A stretch of 7,577 nt of DNA from an uncultured Actinomycetes bacterium. Lineage in GTDB: Bacteria; Actinomycetota; Actinomycetes; Nanopelagicales; Nanopelagicaceae. The stretch is from positions 1 through 7,577 of the forward strand of contig CAIJHZ010000023.1 in assembly GCA_903820565.1 (NCBI GenBank), given 5' to 3'. The first letter of the stretch is position 1. Every line of letters starts with the position of its first letter. Below, piece by piece: positions 1-6,456 of the stretch. Both the position numbers and the translations under genes were made by a program. The notes below the pieces were generated by a model. The model made no database searches. It was not told the origin of the DNA and saw nothing but the letters and a program-made list of their open reading frames with translations.

Positions 1-729
1 ACAGAGCGCAATGGCATCTACATCATCGACATCCAGCAATCACTTGCACTTATCGATTCAGCATATGAATTTGTTAAGGACACAGTTGCTAAGGGTGGCC
101 ATGTTTTGTTCGTTGGAACAAAGAAGCAAGCACACATGCCAATCATCAACCACGCTGCACGAGTTGGAATGCCAACAGTGACAGAGCGTTGGTTGGGCGG
201 AATGCTTACTAACTTCCCAACTGTGTACAAGCGTATTCAGCGCCTCAAGGAGCTAGAAGCTCTAGAAGAGAAGAACGATCTACTTCTGACAAAGAAGGAA
301 CTTCTTGTTCTTCGTCGCGAACGCGAAAAACTATTTAAGAACCTAGACGGAATTCGTCACATGACTAAGTTGCCTTCAGCAATTTGGGTTGTTGACACAA
401 AGAAGGAGCACCTAGCAGTTCAGGAAGCTAAGAAGCTTGGTATTCCAGTAATTGCAATCTTGGATACTAACTGTGATCCAGATGAAGTTGATTACAAGAT
501 TCCTGGTAACGATGATGCAATCCGTTCAATCGACTTGCTGACACGCGTAATCACAGATGCAATTGCAGCAGGCCTACAAGCACGTTCTGCAACTGTTAAG
601 GCTGAGACAAAGAGCGATGCACCAGCAGAAGTTGCTGCGGGCGAGCCTTTAGCTGACTGGGAGAAGGAAATTCTTGCTGGAACTCCAGCCGAGACTCCAG
701 TTATTGCAACAGAAGAAGCGGGTGCTTAA
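1..729 (+). CDS. rpsB: 30S ribosomal protein S2, 5'-truncated by window edge
   Basis: Small-subunit ribosomal protein S2, which binds late in 30S assembly near S1 at the mRNA exit side. Frame 1 is open from base 1 to a TAA at 727-729, giving 242 residues. It begins inside the conserved TERNGIYIIDIQQSL stretch, so by comparison with E. coli S2 about 32 N-terminal residues lie left of the window. Further family landmarks are LFVGTKKQA, RWLGGMLTNF and the C-terminal core block PVIAILDTNCDPD...IPGNDDAIRSI. After the core comes an Ala/Glu-rich tail of about 50 residues containing LADWEKEIL, an extension seen in actinobacterial S2 and absent from the shorter E. coli protein. tsf starts one base after the stop, so the two are almost certainly co-transcribed. 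The promoter and any S2 autoregulatory leader would lie outside the window. Identification is secure. Confidence 0.98.
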   Translation, partial: TERNGIYIIDIQQSLALIDSAYEFVKDTVAKGGHVLFVGTKKQAHMPIINHAARVGMPTVTERWLGGMLTNFPTVYKRIQRLKELEALEEKNDLLLTKKELLVLRREREKLFKNLDGIRHMTKLPSAIWVVDTKKEHLAVQEAKKLGIPVIAILDTNCDPDEVDYKIPGNDDAIRSIDLLTRVITDAIAAGLQARSATVKAETKSDAPAEVAAGEPLADWEKEILAGTPAETPVIATEEAGA

Positions 730-730
730 G

Positions 731-1561
731 TTGGCTAATTACACAGCTGAAGATGTAAAGAAGCTTCGCGAAGCAACTGCTGCCGGAATGCTTGATTGCA
801 AAAAAGCACTTGATGAAGCAGATGGTGACTACGCCAAGGCGTTAGATCTCATCCGCGTGAAGGGACTTAAGGGCGTTACAAAGCGCGAAGGTCGCCTCAC
901 ATCAAATGGCGCAGTTGTAGCAAAGGTCGAGGGCAACCTTGGCGTGATGCTAGAACTGAACTGCGAAACAGATTTCGTGGCAAAGGGCGAGCGCTTCGTT
1001 GCACTTGCTGATGAGCTACTTGCTCACCTTCAAAACGCACAATCTGATTCAGTTGAATCATTCTTGGCATCAACAATGGCTAACGGCAGCACCGTGCAGT
1101 CAACAGTTGATGATGCAAACGCAACATTAGGCGAGAAGATTGAAGTTCGCCGAATTGCTGTTATCAAGGATTCACCAGTTGGAATTTATCTGCACCGCAC
1201 AAGCCCAGATCTTCCACCTCAGGTTGGTGTGTTGGTTGAACTTGTTAAGGATGCAGCAGAAGTTGGCAAGGACATCGCACAGCACATTGCAGCATTTGCA
1301 CCGCAGTTTGTTAATCGCGAACAAGTTCCTGCTGACCTCATTGAAAATGAGCGCCGTATTGCAGAAGAGACAGCGCGCGAAGAGGGTAAGCCTGAGGCTG
1401 CTCTTTCAAAGATCATCGAAGGCCGAGTGGCTGGTTTTGTTAAGGAAGTTTCCTTAATCGAGCAGTCATTTGCTAAGGATGCGAAGAAGACTGTAAAGCA
1501 GATCCTCGATGAGGCCGGAACAGCTGTTAAGGCTTTCCATCGCTTCCGCGTGGGTCAATAA
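731..1561 (+). CDS. tsf: Elongation factor Ts
   Basis: Nucleotide exchange factor that releases GDP from EF-Tu during elongation in the cytoplasm. The protein is 276 residues with the TTG start at 731. It opens MANYTAEDVKKLREATAAGMLDCKKAL, an N-terminal UBA-like domain carrying EF-Ts signature 1. Signature 2 (ELNCETDFVAK) follows, with the TDF motif at residues 80-82 contacting the EF-Tu G domain. A dimerisation-type core and the C-terminal region ending AFHRFRVGQ complete it. I chose TTG 731 because it yields the canonical MANYT N-terminus. An in-frame GTG at 722 would add three residues and overlap the rpsB stop. In-frame ATG 674 would add 19 residues that overlap the rpsB tail and look nothing like EF-Ts. 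No strong Shine-Dalgarno sequence precedes 731, so translation is probably coupled to rpsB termination one base upstream. Confidence 0.97.
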   Translation: MANYTAEDVKKLREATAAGMLDCKKALDEADGDYAKALDLIRVKGLKGVTKREGRLTSNGAVVAKVEGNLGVMLELNCETDFVAKGERFVALADELLAHLQNAQSDSVESFLASTMANGSTVQSTVDDANATLGEKIEVRRIAVIKDSPVGIYLHRTSPDLPPQVGVLVELVKDAAEVGKDIAQHIAAFAPQFVNREQVPADLIENERRIAEETAREEGKPEAALSKIIEGRVAGFVKEVSLIEQSFAKDAKKTVKQILDEAGTAVKAFHRFRVGQ

Positions 1562-1625
1562 GGACTAGGTCGGATCGCTTAGACTTAGAACATCCAGGAA
1601 ATTAAGGGTGTAATAGCCCAATAGA

Positions 1626-1679
1626 TTAAGGAGCACTCATGCCCGGTACAAGAGGTACGTATCGCAGAGTGCTCCTTAA
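1626..1679 (+). promoter_or_regulatory. Hairpin sequestering the pyrH ribosome binding site
   Basis: Bases 1626-1638 (TTAAGGAGCACTC) are the exact reverse complement of 1667-1679 (GAGTGCTCCTTAA), giving a perfect 13-bp stem. The 5' arm contains the whole pyrH Shine-Dalgarno AAGGAG (1628-1633). The 3' arm lies in codons 10-14 of pyrH. Inside the stem, 1644-1649 can pair with 1659-1664 (6 bp, one G-U), leaving a 9-base apical loop and placing the ATG in an internal loop. There is no U-run after the stem, so it is not an intrinsic terminator. Inference: the folded mRNA would block 30S loading, making this a candidate translational switch for UMP kinase. The complementarity is certain; the regulatory role is not shown. 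Part of the match follows from the Leu-Leu codons CTC-CTT resembling an anti-Shine-Dalgarno sequence. Confidence 0.6.
1628..1633 (+). promoter_or_regulatory. Shine-Dalgarno sequence of pyrH
   Basis: AAGGAG lies five bases before the pyrH ATG, a strong match to the 16S 3' end that fixes the start codon. It is unusual because all six bases lie within the 5' arm of the 13-bp stem, so it is available only when that stem is open. Confidence 0.85.
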
Positions 1680-2361
1680 ACTTTCTGGAGAAGTTTTTGG
1701 TGGAGCAAAAGGCATCGGTGTTGATCCTGATGTTGTGCAAGATATTGCCAAGCAAATCGCAGATGTTGCTCGCAGCGGCGTGCAGGTAGCGATCGTTGTT
1801 GGTGGCGGTAATTACTTCCGCGGAGCTGAACTTTCACAGCGCGGAATGGATCGCTCTCGCGCCGACTACATGGGAATGCTCGGAACAGTCATGAACTGTT
1901 TAGCACTTCAGGATTTTCTGGAAAAAGAAGGCGTTCAAACCCGCGTTCAGACAGCGATCACGATGGGACAGGTTGCAGAGCCATATATTCCTTTGCGCGC
2001 AATTCGCCACCTTGAAAAGGGCCGCGTTGTAATTTTCGGTGCAGGTGCGGGAATGCCATTTTTTACAACAGACACAGTGTCTGCCCAACGCGCACTTGAA
2101 ATTGGCGCAGAAGCACTCCTACTTGCAAAGAGCGGTGTTGATGGTGTTTATAGCGCAGACCCTAAGAAGGATCCTGCCGCAACAAAGTACGACACCATTA
2201 CATATGATGAAGTTCTATCTAAGTCATTAGCAGTAGCAGATGCAGCAGCCTTTGCACTGTGCCGCGAGAACAAGTTGCCTATAGTGATTTTCGATTTAAT
2301 GGAAAATGGAAACATTGCACGTGCAGTTCGCGGAGAAACAATTGGAACTCTTGTCGCATAA
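1639..2361 (+). CDS. pyrH: Uridylate kinase (UMP kinase)
   Basis: Phosphorylates UMP to UDP with ATP, the step feeding all UTP and CTP synthesis; bacterial UMP kinase is a cytoplasmic hexamer of the amino-acid kinase fold, typically activated by GTP and inhibited by UTP. The 240-residue length is normal. Visible motifs are the phosphate-binding KLSGE (14-18), GGGNYFRG (55-62), DRSRADYMGMLGTVMN (71-86) and the UMP-binding segment TDTVSAQRALEIGAEALLLAK (144-164). It lies 77 bases after tsf, the widest gap in the housekeeping cluster, and 42 bases before frr. Two oddities frame it: its ribosome binding site is buried in a perfect hairpin with codons 10-14, and a terminator-like hairpin spans its stop codon. 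Of 16 Arg codons, the only two AGA codons are at positions 5 and 10, within the hairpin region; the other 14 are CGN. Function is secure; specific regulation is inferred. Confidence 0.98.
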   Translation: MPGTRGTYRRVLLKLSGEVFGGAKGIGVDPDVVQDIAKQIADVARSGVQVAIVVGGGNYFRGAELSQRGMDRSRADYMGMLGTVMNCLALQDFLEKEGVQTRVQTAITMGQVAEPYIPLRAIRHLEKGRVVIFGAGAGMPFFTTDTVSAQRALEIGAEALLLAKSGVDGVYSADPKKDPAATKYDTITYDEVLSKSLAVADAAAFALCRENKLPIVIFDLMENGNIARAVRGETIGTLVA

Positions 2362-2379
2362 GCGACAGGTTTGTAGTTT
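2350..2379 (+). terminator. Terminator-like hairpin over the pyrH stop codon (possible attenuator)
   Basis: TGTCGC (2352-2357) and GCGACA (2362-2367) form a perfect 6-bp stem around the tetraloop ATAA, which contains the last two bases before and all of the pyrH TAA. A U-G pair (2351/2368) and a C-G pair (2350/2369) extend it to 8 bp. The sequence after it, TTTGTAGTTTG, is T-rich but interrupted. This resembles a weak Rho-independent terminator. Because frr downstream is essential and shows no clear promoter of its own, partial read-through (attenuation) or an mRNA-stability role is more likely than full termination. Confidence 0.45.
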
Positions 2380-2403
2380 GAAGTAGCAAGAGGAGTAAGG
2401 ACC

Positions 2404-2967
2404 ATGGCAGATGTAGCAAGCGCCCTTAAGGACGCTGAAACAAAGATGAACAAAGCCGTTGAAGTAGCAAAAGATGACTTCGCCACTGTTCGCACAGGTC
2501 GCGCACACCCATCAATTTTTAACAAGGTAATGGTTGATTACTACGGTACGTACACCGCCCTGTCACAACTTGCCTCAATTCAGGTACCAGAAGCTCGTAT
2601 GGCACTCATTTCTCCGTTTGATAAAGGTGCAATGGCATCGATTGAAAAAGCTATTCGCGAATCAGATCTAGGCGTAAATCCTGGCAATGATGGCACCGTA
2701 ATTCGAGTGAACTTCCCACAATTAACTGAGGAGCGTCGCAAGGAGTTCATCAAGGTTGTTAAGGGCAAGGCAGAAGATTCAAAGATTGCGATGCGCAATA
2801 TCCGTCGTGCAGCAAAAGAAGCGATGGAAAAAATGGAAAAAGATGGCGATATTGGAAAAGATGATTTAGCTCGCGGCGAAAAAGAGCTTGAAAAAGTAAC
2901 CTCAGATCACGTTGCAAAGATTGATGACATGCTCAAGCACAAAGAGGTTGAACTCCTCGAGGTATAA
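2404..2967 (+). CDS. frr: Ribosome recycling factor
   Basis: Works with EF-G to split post-termination ribosomes into subunits, freeing mRNA and tRNA. The 187-residue product is close to the usual 185. Family blocks appear in order: RTGRAHPSIF (30-39), DYYGTYTALSQLASIQVPEAR (45-65), SDLGVNPGNDGTVIRVNFPQLTEERR (87-112) and RNIRR (131-135), whose arginines belong to the domain I helix that contacts 23S rRNA. The C-terminal part is a charged helix typical of the three-helix bundle. Start choice: ATG 2404 is preceded by GAGGAG (2389-2394) at nine bases and yields the family's normal N-terminal helix. It follows pyrH by 42 bases and cdsA starts 11 bases after it, so it belongs to the same transcription unit, possibly modulated by the hairpin at the pyrH end. 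Confidence 0.98.
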   Translation: MADVASALKDAETKMNKAVEVAKDDFATVRTGRAHPSIFNKVMVDYYGTYTALSQLASIQVPEARMALISPFDKGAMASIEKAIRESDLGVNPGNDGTVIRVNFPQLTEERRKEFIKVVKGKAEDSKIAMRNIRRAAKEAMEKMEKDGDIGKDDLARGEKELEKVTSDHVAKIDDMLKHKEVELLEV

Positions 2968-2978
2968 GGGGTTCACAT

Positions 2979-3824
2979 ATGTCTGATCTACATTCGATAA
3001 ACGAAGCGATCAATAAAAAGGCTGGGCGCAAGCTGCTGCCATCTATTGGCGTTGGTTTGTCATTGATCGCACTTGTGTGGTTTGCACTGTCGTATCAGCG
3101 CGAAGTTTTTGCAGTCGTAGTTGCGGTCGCTGTAATTTTAGGGTTACGTGAAATAGTTCGAGCTTTTGCTGCTCGATCAATAGCAATCTCCTTTAATGCT
3201 TTGACTCTTGCCGCAATTGGTTTGGCCTACGCCGCATGGAACGGTGGCGTTGGAGGATTAGCTGTTGCAACAGCTATCGCTTTCCCACTGTTGCTCATTC
3301 GTGCACTAATCCAAGGCCCAGAAGGATTTGTGGCAAAAGCAACAGCAACAACATTTTCTCTACTGTACTTACCGTTTTTAGCTGGATTTCTTATTTTGTT
3401 GGCTAGACCAAGTACAGGCTTTCAGCGAGTTATGACATTTATGGTTTTAGTTGGATGCAATGACACCTTTGGTTACATTGTCGGGGTTTTACTTGGAAAA
3501 CATCCGCTGGTTCCAACAATTTCTCCTAAGAAAACGTGGGAAGGTTTGATCGGTTCAACAATATTTACAGTTGCCGGTGGTTGCCTTGCCTTTAACTACA
3601 TCATGGATATGCATTGGTGGATAGGCATAATTGTTGGCCTCATGATTGTCTTTACTGCAACGTGTGGTGATTTAATCGAAAGTGCCATGAAGCGCGACAT
3701 GAGCCTAAAAGATATGGGAACACTTTTGCCCGGCCATGGTGGGATGTTAGATCGCCTTGATTCAGTAGTTTTATCCGCACCCGCTATGTGGTTGGCACTC
3801 GAACTTGTAAAGCGCTACCTATGA
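2979..3824 (+). CDS. cdsA: Phosphatidate cytidylyltransferase (CDP-diacylglycerol synthase)
   Basis: Integral membrane enzyme that converts phosphatidic acid and CTP to CDP-diacylglycerol, the branch point for phosphatidylglycerol, cardiolipin and phosphatidylinositol. The 281-residue protein has a short charged cytoplasmic N-terminus (about 1-20) followed by some eight or nine hydrophobic segments, among them about 22-38, 43-57, 92-110, 127-142, 151-171, 212-228 and 262-277. The conserved stretch DTFGYIVGVLLGKHP..SPKKTWEG covers 162-189. The full family signature SAMKRDMSLKDMGTLLPGHGGMLDRLD covers 235-261, with metal- and CTP-binding acidic residues Asp258 and Asp261. AAGGGG (2966-2971), overlapping the frr stop, supplies a ribosome binding site seven bases before the ATG. 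The end overlaps rlmN by ATGA. Its CTP substrate depends on the UMP kinase encoded two genes upstream. Confidence 0.96.
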   Translation: MSDLHSINEAINKKAGRKLLPSIGVGLSLIALVWFALSYQREVFAVVVAVAVILGLREIVRAFAARSIAISFNALTLAAIGLAYAAWNGGVGGLAVATAIAFPLLLIRALIQGPEGFVAKATATTFSLLYLPFLAGFLILLARPSTGFQRVMTFMVLVGCNDTFGYIVGVLLGKHPLVPTISPKKTWEGLIGSTIFTVAGGCLAFNYIMDMHWWIGIIVGLMIVFTATCGDLIESAMKRDMSLKDMGTLLPGHGGMLDRLDSVVLSAPAMWLALELVKRYL

Positions 3825-4951
3825 GCGGGAAAGTTCCGGAAATTAATCTGGTTTTTGATGAGCCGGTTCAGCGCAAAAAAGCACCTAAGCATCTAGCTGA
3901 TTTTTCTCCTGCCGAACGTAAGGCTTTTGCAAAAGAGCTTGGTTTTGAGCCTTTCCGCGCTACTCAAGTAGCAACCCATTACTTCAGCCACCTGTCTAGC
4001 AATCCCGAAGAGTGGACTGATATTCCTGCAGCAGAGCGCCAAGCAATTGCAGATGCTCTAACCCCACAAATGATTCAGTTGGTAACAACTCGTACAACAG
4101 ATAACGGTATGACCAGAAAAGATTTGTGGAAGTTACATGATGGCGTTTTAGTTGAAAGCGTTTTAATGCGTTACACCGATCGCGTAACGGTCTGCATCTC
4201 ATCACAAGCAGGTTGTGGCATGAACTGCCCATTTTGCGCAACGGGCCAAGCTGGTCTGACTCGAAACCTATCTGCTGCTGAAATTACAGATCAGATTGTT
4301 GCTGCGGCACGTGCCTGCGCCAATGGCGAACTACCAGGTGGGCCAACCCGGCTTTCAAATATTGTATTTATGGGAATGGGCGAACCATTAGCTAACTACA
4401 ACGCAGTTGTTCGCACCTTACGCAATATAACTGATGCAAACCCTGATGGACTTGGAATCTCTGCCCGATCAGTTGTTGTATCAACGGTTGGTCTTGTTAA
4501 CGGTATTGAAAAACTAATGGATGAGGGAATTAACTGCACATTGGCAGTGTCCCTTCATACCCCGGATGATGAACTTCGCGATTCTTTGGTTCCTATTAAT
4601 AATCGATATAACATCCGAGAAGTTTTAGCAGCAGCAGATGCTTATGAAAAGAAGACTGGCCGTCGCTATTCCATCGAGTATGCACTTATTCGGGATATTA
4701 ATGATCAATCTTGGAGATCAGATTTGTTAGGTCGCTTGCTCAAAAACCGGAACGCCCACGTTAACTTAATTCCGCTTAATCCAACACCTGGATCTAAGTG
4801 GACCGCGTCCCGTCGCGAGGATGAAGCTGAGTTCGTCCGGATCCTTGAAAGTTATGGAGTCCCAGTAACTGTTCGTGATACCCGAGGCCGCGAAATTGAT
4901 GGTGCATGCGGCCAGTTAGCAGCAGCCGAGAAAGTCTCACCTACTAGTTAG
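3821..4951 (+). CDS. rlmN: Dual-specificity RNA methyltransferase RlmN
   Basis: Radical-SAM enzyme that makes 2-methyladenosine at A2503 of 23S rRNA and, in E. coli, at A37 of some tRNAs. From the ATG at 3821 it is 376 residues. An N-terminal helical RNA-binding domain (about 25-100) precedes the radical-SAM barrel. The Fe-S cysteines are C132, C136 and C139 (CGMNCPFC). Cys125 matches E. coli Cys118, and C363 in REIDGACGQL matches the methyl-carrying Cys355, so both steps of the mechanism are represented. RLSNIVFMGMGEPLANY (177-193) is the SAM-binding GEP region. ATG 3821 overlaps the cdsA stop as ATGA, the signature of translational coupling. An in-frame GTG at 3788 would lie inside cdsA and adds 11 residues without family support. 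It is the last gene of the housekeeping cluster; no strong terminator hairpin follows. Confidence 0.97.
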   Translation: MSGKVPEINLVFDEPVQRKKAPKHLADFSPAERKAFAKELGFEPFRATQVATHYFSHLSSNPEEWTDIPAAERQAIADALTPQMIQLVTTRTTDNGMTRKDLWKLHDGVLVESVLMRYTDRVTVCISSQAGCGMNCPFCATGQAGLTRNLSAAEITDQIVAAARACANGELPGGPTRLSNIVFMGMGEPLANYNAVVRTLRNITDANPDGLGISARSVVVSTVGLVNGIEKLMDEGINCTLAVSLHTPDDELRDSLVPINNRYNIREVLAAADAYEKKTGRRYSIEYALIRDINDQSWRSDLLGRLLKNRNAHVNLIPLNPTPGSKWTASRREDEAEFVRILESYGVPVTVRDTRGREIDGACGQLAAAEKVSPTS

Positions 4952-4973
4952 ATTTAAGGGTAATTGCTAGGCT
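4945..4973 (+). promoter_or_regulatory. Putative promoter giving a leaderless aldehyde dehydrogenase mRNA
   Basis: TAGGCT at 4968-4973 fits the actinobacterial -10 consensus TANNNT, and exactly seven bases separate it from the ATG at 4981, so transcription would start at or beside the A of the start codon. The -35 position at 17-bp spacing (TAGTTA, 4945-4950) matches TTGACA at only three of six bases and overlaps the rlmN stop. No Shine-Dalgarno sequence lies within 15 bases of the ATG, as expected for a leaderless gene. Inferred from sequence only. Confidence 0.5.
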
Positions 4974-4980
4974 CGGGCAC

Positions 4981-6408
4981 ATGAAAAAGCTCAGCAACTT
5001 CGTTAATGGTAAATCCTTAGATTCAACATCGGGTGAGACCACAACTCTTGTAAATCCAGCGACAGGGCAGCCTTTTGCAACCGCTCCTAATTCAAATGCG
5101 GCAGATATTGATGCGGCATTTAAAGCGGCAAGTGATGCCTTCCCTGATTGGCGTGATTCAACTCCATCGCAGCGTCAGCGTGCGCTATTAAAAATCGCAG
5201 ATGCAATCGAAGAACGTGCTGAAGAAATTATTGCTATTGAATGTGAAAACACTGGAAAGCCAATTTCGTTAACAACAACCGAAGAAGTTCCACCAATGGT
5301 TGATCAGATTCGATTCTTTGCTGGTGCTGCACGAAATCTAGAAGGAAAGTCAGCAGGTGAATATATGCCCGGCATGACTTCAATAATTCGCCGCGAACCT
5401 GTTGGAGTAATTGGACAAGTAACACCTTGGAACTATCCAATGATGATGGCCGTTTGGAAATGGGCGCCAGCAATTGCTGCGGGCAATACTGTTGTACTTA
5501 AGCCAAGTGATACAACACCTGCTTCAACTGTCTGGATGGCCAATGTGATGGCAGAATTTTTACCAGCTGGAGTTTTCAATGTAGTGTGCGGCGAGCGCGA
5601 AACCGGTGCAACTCTTGTAAATCACCAACGCCCTGACATGGTTGCAATTACTGGATCAGTCGCAGCAGGAATTAAGGTGGCTGAATCTGCTGCCAAGCAA
5701 TTAAAGCGTGTTCACCTAGAACTTGGTGGCAAAGCACCAGTTGTAGTTTTTGCAGATGCAGATTTAGCAGCTGCGGCCGAAGCAATTGCCATTGCGGGTT
5801 ACTTCAATGCTGGTCAAGATTGCACCGCTGCCACTCGTGTGATTGTGCAAGACTCTGTTTATGATCAATTTGTCGCATTGATTACTGAGCAAGCCAAGCA
5901 GATTGCAATTGGCGCACCTGCCGACGAGGATGTTTTCTTGGGACCTGTTAACAATGTGAATCAACTGGCACGAATCTCAGATCTATTGTCCAGAGTTCCG
6001 GCACATGCCCAGGTCATGACGGGTGGAAGCGCCCTAGATCGCCCAGGATTCTTCTTTCCTGCCACTGTAATTGCAGGGTTGCAGCAGTCTGACGAGCTGA
6101 TCCAAAAGGAGATTTTTGGACCTGTTATCACCGTTCAAAAGTTCACCGATGAGGCCCAGGCGGTAGCGATGGCTAACGGGGTGGAGTACGGCCTTGCTTC
6201 AAGTGTCTGGACCACCAACCACGGAACCGCAATGCGCATGGCAAAGGCTTTTGATTTTGGTTGTGTCTGGATCAATACCCATATTCCGATTGTTGCCGAA
6301 ATGCCACATGGTGGCTTCAAACGCTCGGGATACGGCAAGGATCTCTCAGCATATGGCTTCGAGGATTACACGCGAATTAAGCATGTAATGAGTAATCTGG
6401 GGGCGTAG
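4981..6408 (+). CDS. patD: Gamma-aminobutyraldehyde dehydrogenase (aldehyde dehydrogenase superfamily)
   Basis: NAD(P)-dependent aldehyde dehydrogenase that probably oxidises 4-aminobutanal (from putrescine) to GABA in the cytoplasm. The 475 residues are a full-length family member. Catalytic features are all present: Asn151 in PWNYP, Lys174 in LKPSD, the Rossmann GSVAAG (225-230), general base Glu247 in LELGG, nucleophile Cys281 in GQDCTA and EIFGP (377-381). Blocks shared with E. coli PatD (YdcW) argue for the aminobutyraldehyde subgroup over a generic dehydrogenase: FFAGAAR (112-118), AGEY (125-128), YFNAGQDCTAA (274-284), YGLASSVWT (403-411), INTH (431-434) and EMPHGG.K.SGYGKD (440-454). 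The downstream polyamine-binding protein supports this. Betaine-aldehyde or another omega-aminoaldehyde remains possible. It starts 29 bases after rlmN with a leaderless-type promoter rather than a ribosome binding site. Confidence 0.88.
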   Translation: MKKLSNFVNGKSLDSTSGETTTLVNPATGQPFATAPNSNAADIDAAFKAASDAFPDWRDSTPSQRQRALLKIADAIEERAEEIIAIECENTGKPISLTTTEEVPPMVDQIRFFAGAARNLEGKSAGEYMPGMTSIIRREPVGVIGQVTPWNYPMMMAVWKWAPAIAAGNTVVLKPSDTTPASTVWMANVMAEFLPAGVFNVVCGERETGATLVNHQRPDMVAITGSVAAGIKVAESAAKQLKRVHLELGGKAPVVVFADADLAAAAEAIAIAGYFNAGQDCTAATRVIVQDSVYDQFVALITEQAKQIAIGAPADEDVFLGPVNNVNQLARISDLLSRVPAHAQVMTGGSALDRPGFFFPATVIAGLQQSDELIQKEIFGPVITVQKFTDEAQAVAMANGVEYGLASSVWTTNHGTAMRMAKAFDFGCVWINTHIPIVAEMPHGGFKRSGYGKDLSAYGFEDYTRIKHVMSNLGA

Positions 6409-6410
6409 TA

Positions 6411-6450
6411 TTTCCCCCTGTTCGACCGCACCATCCGCCCACAACCCACA
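6411..6450 (+). terminator. C-rich, G-poor stretch, possible Rho-utilisation site
   Basis: Immediately after the dehydrogenase stop, these 40 bases contain 21 C and only 4 G on the sense strand, unlike the A/T-rich sequence around them. Such unstructured C-over-G stretches are typical of Rho loading sites. A GGGGG (6399-6403)/CCCCC (6414-6418) pairing with a 10-base loop straddles the stop codon but lacks a following U-run, so it is not a convincing intrinsic terminator. Termination here is inferred. Confidence 0.35.
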
Positions 6451-6456
6451 GAAAGC

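Noticed and set aside
674..730. ATG 674 as the start of tsf
   Set aside because: The extra 19 residues are the rpsB tail read in another frame; EF-Ts proteins begin at the MANYT sequence.
1579..1627. Possible internal promoter before pyrH (TAGACT at 1580-1585 or TAGATT at 1622-1627 as -10)
   Set aside because: Neither has a -35 match at 16-19 bases, and the second would start transcription inside the Shine-Dalgarno sequence. TANNNT is too common to count alone.
2148..2525. 125-codon antisense open frame across the pyrH/frr junction
   Set aside because: It lies opposite two certain genes, shows no family motif and has the Ser/Ala/Thr-rich makeup of a reverse-frame shadow.
2944..2961. GAGG/CCTC complementarity at the end of frr
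   Set aside because: Stems of four bases and the palindrome CCTCGAGG in coding sequence are too short to support a regulatory call.
3788..3820. Upstream start for rlmN at GTG 3788
   Set aside because: It would add 11 residues inside cdsA without family support, while ATG 3821 forms a typical ATGA overlap.
4943..4970. Intrinsic terminator after rlmN
   Set aside because: Only 4-base CTAG repeats and the ACTAGT palindrome are present; no stable stem with a U-run can be drawn.
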